Positions 57,002-64,000 of a stretch of 64,000 bases of DNA are shown here, in pieces (position 1 is the stretch's first letter; each line of letters opens with the position of its first letter). Where the stretch lies: NCBI RefSeq assembly GCF_026210795.1, contig NC_089441.1:2232001-2296000 (forward strand). The letters are read 5' to 3'. The position numbers were made by a program, and so were the translations under genes. The notes below the pieces were generated by a model. The model had not been told where the DNA came from and ran no database searches. It worked only from the letters and a program-made list of their open reading frames with translations. This DNA comes from Rhizophagus irregularis. Lineage: Eukaryota; Glomeromycota; Glomeromycetes; Glomerales; Glomeraceae.

Positions 57002-58131
57002 GTCTGTTGTAATTTTTTTGTAATTAATTTTTTCTGTGGATGATAAGTATTTCTTTTTGTTTAATTCTATAATATTGTTTAAGTTATTAATAAAGTTATT
57101 GTTGTTAGTAAAAAATTTTTTATTGATGGTTATATAAATTAATTTGTGATCTGTATTTATAGGGGCATCTATTATGTTTCTGAAAGTGGTGTTGGGTATT
57201 AAATTTGGTGAACCGAATATTATGTCGATATATGACGTGTGATTTTAGAAGTTGAAGTATGTAGGGGTGGTGGATTAATGTATATTTTTATAAGATCTTT
57301 GAAATGTTTATTTTTTAATGTATTTAAGATTTTTTTGTGATAGTAAATGTAAGGTTTATCAGGATTATTGTTATCTATGTCCATTTCTGGGTTATTGTTA
57401 TCATTTTGGTGGTTGTTAAAAGTAAGTTTTCTACTGTGGGGGTTGATATTAAAGTCACCCATTATAATATAGTAGTTGTATTTGTTGTTATTGGCGAGTT
57501 GTTTTGATATGTAAGAGTCTATTTTATCAAGTATTAAGTGATTTTTCTTTGCTGATGTGACGGGTGGAAGGTATAGATTGATAATATTAAGTTGGTGGTG
57601 TTGTTTGAAAAAGAAAGTTACGTGTATTAGTCTACCAGGTATCGCGTGAACGGGTCCTATACTTTTGTATAGTGTAGGAGATATTATAATAATATTTCCT
57701 GATAATTTGTTATGTTGATCAGGATTATGGATTATAGTGAAAATTTGATTTGTAGGTGTATGTGTAAATTTTTGATGTGTTAAAAATATTGTATTATTTT
57801 TGTTGTTTTGTTGAAAATCATTTTCATTCGTATGTTGATTTTTGTGATCTTTTTTGTGTGTTTCGCATATATGTAGAAAGTGAGTGTCAGAGTCGATCAT
57901 ATAATTGATTAAATCAATTATTTTGTGTTCAAATACGCCTCTAATATTAAGTGATGCTATATTAGTAGAGTTGGATATAATTAATTCAGGGTCGAAGTAT
58001 GAAGGTAATATTTTTTTTGTCTTTTTTATGTTATTTGAATTTTTTTGGGTGTTTTTGTTTATATTATTCAAGTTCAGATTTGAAAGTTGGTTTTTGACGC
58101 CAACTGGGGGGTTTAAATTGGTGTATTCCAT
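57002..58131 (-). pseudogene. LINE A ORF2: apurinic-type endonuclease domain
   Basis: ATG at 58131 opens MEYTNLNPPVGVKNQLSNLN, an Asn/Lys-rich leader. The endonuclease follows: NIASLNIRG (about 57-65), ICETH (metal-binding Glu, about 88), and YYIIMGDFNINPHS (about 225, the G-D-F-N catalytic motif). The frame stops at 57220 after SKITRHIST. An ACAC/AC slip near 57235 restores SYIDIIFGSPNLIPNTTF, which matches the S-x-I-D-x-I/W-x-S end of the domain, and NTDHKLIYITI (final His). It then continues to 57002, where the MITE begins. The enzyme would nick the target for target-primed reverse transcription. Confidence 0.75.
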
Positions 58132-58247
58132 AAAAAATTTTATTTATAATAGTAGAAGTGTGTATAGTATAAGTGAAACGTTATAATCAAAAAGGGGTTA
58201 TTCCATAAACAGAATCCGGTATAAGAATATGTGAATCATGGTTTAAA

Positions 58248-58520
58248 TTAACGTGATGTCAAAGCGTTAAAGCTAGGAAGGAGGTTTAATGGATTGTATG
58301 ATTTAACTGAAAATTGTTTTTCAGATATATGATTGTCGGTATCAGGTTGAATAATTCTTTTGAATACTGCACCATCTGACATAACAGCGTCATCGTAAAG
58401 ATCAGTGTCTTCATCCATTGGTGGAAAGGTTTCACTATCATCTGCTGAAACCCTAGCTTGTTTATTGGATCTTAAATTGTATTTAGCTTTAGTCGCATCA
58501 TATGAAGTTTTATCATATGG
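58248..58520 (-). pseudogene. LINE A ORF1, C-terminal part
   Basis: The minus-strand frame PYDKTSYDATKAKYNLRSNK, SADDSETFPPMDEDTDLYDD, then FKRIIQPDTDNHISEKQ ends at 58248, 116 bases before the ORF2 ATG. The first residues of the longer frame (from 58562) come from the neighbouring repeat, so the true N-terminus is missing. Acidic and low-complexity; no RNA-binding motif remains. Confidence 0.5.
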
Positions 58521-58524
58521 TGTA

Positions 58525-58660
58525 CAGTCAACTCCCTCTATAGTCACTCCTGTTATAGTCACATTCTACTATATAGTCACACCAGTTGAATGTTCAAAAC
58601 ACTTTATTATTAAAAACTATCCTATATAGTCACAATCTATCTATAGTCACTATCACACCT
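58525..58660. mobile_element. Possible end of a pogo/mariner-like element
   Basis: TA is followed by CAGTCAACTCCCTCTATAGT and then CACTCCTGTTATAGTCACA, with further TATAGTCAC words to about 58650. This resembles the sub-repeated termini of pogo-type elements. No inverted partner was found, although TATAGTCACATCTCTTTATA recurs in direct orientation at 59418. It marks the point where LINE A ORF1 is cut. Confidence 0.4.
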
Positions 58661-58767
58661 ATCCTTAAAAATCTTATATTAAAAAGAACCGTTTATAATC
58701 ACAGTTATATAAAGAATATATTAAATAACTTGGCATCTAATAATCATACAAAGATGTATCATAGCTT

Positions 58768-59345
58768 GTTAGAATCGTCTCACTGAGACGAATCGAATGG
58801 TGGTAGTTTTATCCTTTTCTGATCACTGGCTGACGAGTTATTCAACAAAATGTTAAACATCGGCATTATAATATTTCTTGATTTACGTTTACTGCGCCAT
58901 TTAACATTTTGCTAGATTTCTCGGTACCTAGTGATTGTAAAAAGACGATTTATAGCTCGTTGGAATTGCCTCATCGAGACGAATCGAATGATGGTAAGCT
59001 CATCTCTTTGTAATCAATATTGACGGAGTTATTACTTAAAAACCATTTAATATTTTTTAATTTCGGAAATTGATCTAGTGATTAGATTTCGATGTATCTT
59101 ATACCATTAGATTCGTCTCATCAAGACGAATCGAATGGTAGTAAGATCGTCTTTCTAGGATCAATATTGACAGAGTTATTAAACAAAAACCATTAATATT
59201 TTTTTTTAATTTTGGAAATTAATCTAGTGATTGGATTTTGACGTATTTTATACCATTAGAACCGTCTCATTAAGACGAATCGAATGGCGGTAAGATCATC
59301 TCTCTACGATTAATATTGGCGAAGTTACGATACAATAAAGTTTTA
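58768..59345 (+). repeat. Four tandem monomers with GTCTC hairpins upstream of LINE B
   Basis: Hairpin words (CGTCTCACTGAGACGAATCG, CCTCATCGAGACGAATCG, CGTCTCATCAAGACGAATCG, CGTCTCATTAAGACGAATCG) start at 58776, 58968, 59114 and 59263. Each is followed by AATGG(T/C)(A/G)GTAA and an ATCAATATTGACRGAGTTAT block, and by CTAGTGATTRGATTT before the next. Spacings are about 191, 147 and 149 bases. They end about 250 bases before LINE B ORF1, where L1-type promoter monomers would lie. Confidence 0.75.
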
Positions 59346-59590
59346 AGTATAATTCTGGCTAAAATTATGTTAATTTTTAACCGGAATTATGATATACAAA
59401 TATAAGAAATTTTTTATATAGTCACATCTCTTTATAATCACCAAATATGAGGATCATCGCAACTCTTTCCTGAAATTTTGAAAATACTAATAAAATTTTA
59501 TTTTTGAAATTTTCGTTCAAAAATTTCTAAGTGCTCGTTCAAACTACTAATATTTTTCCAGTTGCTTTCCTCTTTACTGAGCTTTAAACT

Positions 59591-61711
59591 ATGACTACAC
59601 CTCCAGCTCCTTCTGTTATTAACCCAGATATTTCACCGCCACCGCATCCCATTACTTCTGCTCCCTCTGGAGACCGACCTTTGTCTCCCACGACTACCGC
59701 TGGCACGCTTAACAAACGTTCACGTACTGTCTCTGATGACGCTATGAATGTTGATATAACTTCGCCTTCTGCTCCTGCTCCCACCTTTACTTCTGCCGTT
59801 CCTTCTGGTCTTCCTGTCAACAAAGTCCAAGTGATCACCTCTCCTCATAATACTACTACTTCTGTTGAAACTGTTGACGCTTCTATCCATGCTCCCTCTA
59901 ACACTGATGGTAAAGGCAAAGCTGTTGCCTTTGATATCCCGGAATGACGACCATCCCCCGATGGTAATGCTGCTGCTATCAAATCCGCACCCTCTCATTA
60001 TCATGCTGCGGCCTATCTACGCGATGCGCCTGACGCGTTCAAAACTAAATTCACCACCAATCGCTCCATGTGTGATGAAGTGGATTGTTCACTCTCCCGA
60101 TATTCCTCTTATGGCGCCCGCGCACGTTGCGATGGGTCAGGCGATAACAAAAAGATCCTTGTCCTCTTTAATGATCAGCATGATTATACCGATTGTGTCA
60201 GCTCCCCACGTGCTGATCTTCTCAATTTAACCTTTACACATTATTCCCCTGCAGACGCCAAACTCAATGACGAAGCAAAGTCTTTGTTTGTTACCGACAT
60301 TCCACTTTTCCTGAACGAGACGCAAGTCCGCCAGGCATTTTTCCGATATGGCACTGTGATTAAATGCAAACTCACCCCTAAAAAACATTATTACAATGGT
60401 CATATCCAATTTTCCTCTGTAGATGCAATTACCCAATTTAATGATATTTGGGCGATCATTTGCCTTGGTAATTCTTTACGTGTCTGCCCGGCATCTTTTT
60501 CGAAATCCCGACGCGACAGCCGTAGAGAATATGTCGCTATCCTTGCCGGCATTCCAAAAAATATTAAAGAGGCTGACCTTCTAGAAATTGCTGAACAAGT
60601 TAATGCTAAAGCCCTTAACGTTCCACTATCTATCAACTCTTACAAGCCTAAACCCTATGCATACTTGAATTTCTCTTCATTTGACACTCTTGAGGCTGCA
60701 AAAGAAATGACCGTAGCCTTCCGTGGTAAAGGGCTGACGTGGCACCCTCCCAATGAAGCACATACTTTATGTCATGTTTGTGAGCGTTCTGGTTGTTTAC
60801 CTTCTATTTGTAATCCTCGTTCTACACGAAAAGTGGACGATTGCCTTAATAAACTATATTCGCGTTTCAATGCTGGTCCTCGACGTGGTCATCAAGATTC
60901 ATGCCAATCACGTGATAAATCTAATTCCCGTTCAAGATCACGATCTAATTCCAGATCCCGCAATTATTCTTCTTCATCCCGATCCAATAACAGTAATAAC
61001 GGTACTAATAATTCTCGTCCTGATACTTCTCGTAGTAATAACCGAACCAACAACAATAATAATAATAGCATTCCCAGTAACAATGGTTTTTCTTCCGATT
61101 CTAATCAACCTCCACCAGAACCTCATCCTAATCGTTCTACACATACCTCTTCTTCTAACAATTCTGCCTATACACTTCCTCAACATATCATTGATGAATT
61201 AAAGGCACAGATTAAAGAGATTGCTACTACCCTCAAATCTCTCGATGAAACTGTTTCCTGGATGCAGGATACTATCACGCATCATGATTATAGAATATCT
61301 GAGCTCGAATCAATGATGAATTATGATAACAATAATCCTGGTGACTCAGACTTATACCCACCTCATGATGATCAAGTAACTCATTCTTATGATAATGGAT
61401 GGGATGATGCCTCAGCCCATGACACGAATTCAGGATTCAATCTTCCTCCTCATACTTCCCATTCTCTTATGGATACTTCTCCTGATGCTTCTTTTTCTGC
61501 TTTGGATCCTAACTCTGTCTTATCAAGACGACATGTCCCCTTGCCTAACTCTCGACCTACTATTATTGCACCTGATGCTAATGCTTCCCGACTGCAATTG
61601 GAAATTTCTAATGTTACTAATACCCAAAAGAATCTTTTTGCCCAACTTGGTTCGATTATGGATAAACTGGACTCCTTCTCCCCCTCAAAACCTTCCCCTT
61701 CTAATGATTGA
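59591..61711 (+). pseudogene. LINE B ORF1: RRM-bearing nucleic-acid-binding protein
   Basis: ATG at 59591 opens a Pro/Ser/Thr-rich N-terminus (MTTPPAPSVINPDISPPPHP). A single TGA at codon 119 (59945) interrupts it; the same frame is then open to 61711, 706 codons in all. Domain order after the stop: about 235-310 an RRM (RNP2-like LFVTDIPLFL, RNP1-like YNGHIQFSS); about 315-385 a second RRM-like fold (YVAILAGIPKNIKEADLLEI); about 395-410 a Cys/His patch (HTLCHVCERSGC); about 440-520 a Ser/Arg/Asn-rich tract (SNSRSRSRSNSRSRN); about 535-570 a coiled coil (IDELKAQIKEIATTLKSLDE). ORF1 would coat the element RNA. Frames on the other strand here are shadows. Confidence 0.8.
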
Positions 61712-64000
61712 ACACCAACTTGATTTGGGTGGTTTACAGGGACTTCACCCCCTGACAGTGTGTTACCTAATAATCTTAATAATATCCCTTCCTTTTCTTC
61801 TTCCCCTCTTATTAAATTTGGACAAATTAATGTTAATGGTCTATGTTCCCCTATCAGACAATTGCACTTGTTAAATTATTTCTTGCATTCCTCATTTGGT
61901 GTTTTATCTCTAAATGATACTCGTCTTACTTCGTCTAGTGCTAAATTTATTTATCATAATGATCATTCCCAGTATAATTTTAAGTCCTATTGGGCTTTTT
62001 CCCCTTCTAATTCACGACCTCATGATGGTGTAGGTCTTTTACTTCGCCACCCTTTACATAAACATGTTCAGAAGATCGATCCTTGGAAAGGTCGTTTGTT
62101 AAAACTAGATCTTTTCTTTCATCAAACAAAAATTTCTATTATTTCTGTTTATATTCTTCCTTATCATTCTATTCATTACAAAGAACGTGATGCTATTTTT
62201 GCCCAACTTAATTTATGGCTTGATAAAGCCCGTTCTAATAATTATCATTAAGGTTGCCGGGTGAAACTCATTTGGGATTTGTCTAAACGTCTAAACTTCA
62301 GTTTCGCCAACTTTTTAATAAGAGTTTATTATAGTTTTGTCATTACTATAAGTTTCGTCAGTTTCGTCATTTCTCTAAGTTTCGCTAATTTTTTATTAAG
62401 ATTTTAATATAGTTTCGCCAAGTTTTACCTTTTCGACAGTTTCAACTATTTGCTAAACTACCTAGTTTCACCCAGCAACCTTAATTATCATGTAGTTATC
62501 CTTGGTGATTTTAATGCAGATGAAACTTCACATTCACATCTTCCTCAACATCATTTGAAAATTTTACGATCACTTTCTTCTCAATATTTTACGGATCATC
62601 AATCCCATATCTCTTCAATTTCAGGTCCAAGTCCTACCTTCTATCATCATAATGGTTCTTCAAGGCTTGATTATATTTGGTCATTCCCTGGATTTCCTGC
62701 TCCTGGTCTTTTCTCTCAAGTCGAAACTTGCCCTAAGCTGCATGATAATCAATTTACTGATCACTGAGTACTTACAACGGCTTTTGATTTTAGCTCTTGT
62801 TTCGCTACTCTAGCTAAAGCTAGAATAAAACAAAAAAGCGAACAACGCACCATTTTTCTTTATAAAAACTTGCACGAAGATACTTGGGATAAATTTTCTA
62901 ATAAAGTAAACTCACGTCTTGAGTTGTACTTGTCCACACATTATCCCTCCATATCTTCACTTTCAGCCCTTTTTCTGGATAAACTTTGGCACGCTCTTAA
63001 ACGTTCTATTCTTGGTGGTGCCATTGACTCTTTACCATTTCAACATGTATCTAATACTCACCATCATAAATATCCTCCCGAGCTTACCATGCTTATTGCT
63101 ATCAACAAATTCTTGGATAGATTATTGTTTAAATTGACCTCATCTAGGCCTAGTCGTCCTGCTCAAATTTCACAAATGATTAATTCTTTACCTACCCAAT
63201 TAATCCTCCTTAAATCTCTTTTAACAGATTATACTATACCTTCTTATAGTACAACGCTAATTTCCACTTTTGTCAAATTTTTACGTTCACAAAAGGCTTT
63301 GGTCTCAGCTTATCTTTCCACGCAATTTCATCAGCATCGTGTAGATTCTATTGAATATTATACTGCTCTTAGAGATGAACATTTCTCTACGTCTCCGGGC
63401 TCCTTTATTTCTTCAGCCCTATCAGTAGAACATCATTCTATCGTTCTTGATAGAGTTTTGGTTGTTATTGATTCCAAACCCACATTACTTACTGATCCTT
63501 CAGATATCAAACAAGCTGCTATTAAACACTTCCAATCGGTTATTACTCCTCCTTTGGTCCAGTATTCTTCCACGGATTCATTTCCTTCACGATGGCAAAG
63601 AGCATATTCTCCTCTTTCTGATATTGATTCGTCATTATATAATTCGGTCATGTCTCCTATTCTGGAAGATGAATGGAAGAACATTCTCAATTCTATGCCT
63701 AACAACAAAGCCTCTGGTCCTTCCAAAATTTCTTATGAAATGCTCAAACATTTAACTGGCGAAGCTTTTAATTTATCCCTTGTCTTAGCTAACGCCTGCC
63801 TCATTCATGGAGATGTTCCTGCTGATTGGCGTGAAGCGCTTGTTTATCCCATTCCAAAGCCTCATGAATTTGATGCACAATTAAAGAATACGCGACCTAT
63901 CACTTTATTGGAAACCGTTCGGAAATGTGTGGTTAAGGTCGTTACAATTTGGCTTTCAAAGATCCTAGCTGACAATCAAGTGCTCCAAGGTGGTAATTTT
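61704..64000 (+). pseudogene. LINE B ORF2: endonuclease and start of reverse transcriptase (partial)
   Basis: ATGATTGA overlaps the ORF1 stop; the likely ORF2 frame is entered after a slip in the CCCCC run near 61748. The endonuclease follows: LIKFGQINVNGLCSP, SLNDTRL, GVGLLLRHPLHKH, LFFHQTKISIISVYILP. It is cut at 62249 by a MITE and resumes YHVVILGDFNADETSHSHLP (G-D-F-N catalytic motif), GSSRLDYIWSFPGFP, FTDH. A TGA at 62765 follows, where Trp or Arg would fit. From 62768 the frame is open to the window edge through a linker (EQRTIFLYKNLHEDTWDKFS) and the first RT motifs (MPNNKASGPSKISYEMLKHL, ADWREALVYPIPKPHE, KNTRPITLLETVRKCVVKVV). The YxDD motif and any RNase H lie beyond 64000. Confidence 0.8.
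62249..62483. mobile_element. 235 bp MITE inside LINE B ORF2
   Basis: Begins TAAGGTTGCCGGGTGAAACT and ends AGTTTCACCCAGCAACCTTA. ATTATCAT flanks both sides (62241-62248 and 62484-62491). Removing the element plus one flank (243 bases, 81 codons) restores RSNNYHVVILGDFN in frame. The interior repeats AGTTTCGYC about seven times. An 8- or 9-base duplication suits hAT or Mutator-like origin. Confidence 0.85.

Larger units (their letters stand above)
51731..58524 (-). mobile_element. LINE A: APE-RT-RNase H non-LTR retrotransposon (minus strand)
   Basis: On the minus strand, in order: ORF1 tail (58520-58248), endonuclease (58131-57002), CACTA-like MITE insertion (56998-56720), central linker and reverse transcriptase (56719-54815), thumb/RNase H/zinc knuckle (54811-52571) and a C-terminal extension (52556-52017). 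A 3' region follows, ending in AAATA-type simple repeats at 51761-51731. ORF1 is cut at 58524, where a different repeat begins, so the 5' end is missing or disrupted. Coding sequence is strongly AT-rich (Asn/Ile/Lys-heavy). At least six stops and three frameshifts make it inactive. A LINE with RNase H after RT belongs to the I/Tad-like groups. Confidence 0.85.
59450..64000 (+). mobile_element. LINE B: non-LTR retrotransposon, truncated by the window edge
   Basis: The plus-strand element has a 5' leader, ORF1 (59591-61711) and ORF2 (from about 61704 to beyond 64000). It is markedly less AT-rich than LINE A and has far fewer lesions: one stop in ORF1, a possible C-run slip at the ORF2 start, one MITE and one stop in ORF2. 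It is therefore a younger insertion or a different lineage. It stands head to head with LINE A; the two ORF1 ends are about 1 kb apart. Confidence 0.85.

Noticed and set aside
58768-59345. CRISPR-like array with palindromic repeats
   Set aside because: The hairpin words are palindromic, but intervals are long, mutually similar and of unequal length; they are tandem monomers.
59584-60004. Minus-strand frames opposite LINE B ORF1
   Set aside because: Antisense shadows of the Pro/Ser-rich ORF1 start.
60753-61874. Ile/Leu-rich plus-strand frames within LINE B ORF1 and across the ORF1/ORF2 junction
   Set aside because: They are in other frames than the RRM/SR-rich protein and arise from Ser/Asn codon runs read out of frame.
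1-64000. Dictyostelium- or Plasmodium-type genome as source
   Set aside because: AT richness alone would allow it, but RRM-bearing LINE ORF1, the TRP-like channel and the transposon mix look more like Glomeromycotina; this is a judgement, not a proof.

Overview
The window is extremely AT-rich eukaryotic DNA. It has short introns with GT..AG borders, asparagine/lysine-rich proteins, many small inverted-repeat transposons and two non-LTR retrotransposons (LINEs). The mix of decayed multicopy families (TRP-like channel, 2OG dioxygenase, SANT/Myb-like, DUF6570-type Helitron protein, RRM-bearing LINE ORF1) suggests an arbuscular mycorrhizal fungus (Glomeromycotina, Rhizophagus-like). That is inference from memory of family style; no database was searched.

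Layout. 0-7.3 kb: four diverged copies of a ~1.3-1.9 kb repeat whose minus strand carries tRNA-like (A-box/B-box) SINE modules. A 740 bp retrocopy-like insert sits at one unit junction and a 171 bp TA-flanked MITE in one unit. 9.5-10.5 kb: the only clearly intact single-exon gene, a multi-pass membrane protein. 11.4-12.9 kb: a fifth array unit. 13.3 kb: a Helitron fragment. 16.4-18.4 kb: a decayed multi-exon gene split by a transposase relic. 20.4-28.0 kb: a long inverted repeat (arms ~0.66-0.70 kb) enclosing two decayed genes, one a 2OG-Fe(II) dioxygenase. 28.5-32.6 kb: relics and MITEs. 34.7-36.2 kb: a signal-peptide/multi-TM gene with one frameshift. 38.3-38.8 kb: a hAT-like MITE. 39.0-41.3 kb: a TRP-like ion-channel pseudogene. 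41.9-42.9 kb: a perfect foldback element plus tandem leader repeats. 44.4-50.0 kb: three further decayed genes and another MITE. 50.7-51.3 kb: a MITE. 51.7-58.5 kb: LINE A (minus strand, APE-RT-RNase H), split by a CACTA-like MITE. 58.5-59.4 kb: a possible DNA-transposon end and hairpin-bearing tandem monomers. 59.6 kb to the edge: LINE B (plus strand), split by another MITE and running off the window.

The window is mostly accessory: one intact gene, about ten broken ones, and nested insertions whose order can often be read from target-site duplications and restored reading frames. The most informative structures are the tRNA-like SINE array, the 7.6 kb inverted-repeat segment with gene cargo, the foldback element with its empty-site paralogue, and the two LINEs whose frames are restored exactly by removing a MITE plus one target duplication. 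All coordinates of broken genes come from hand translation and are approximate to a few bases.
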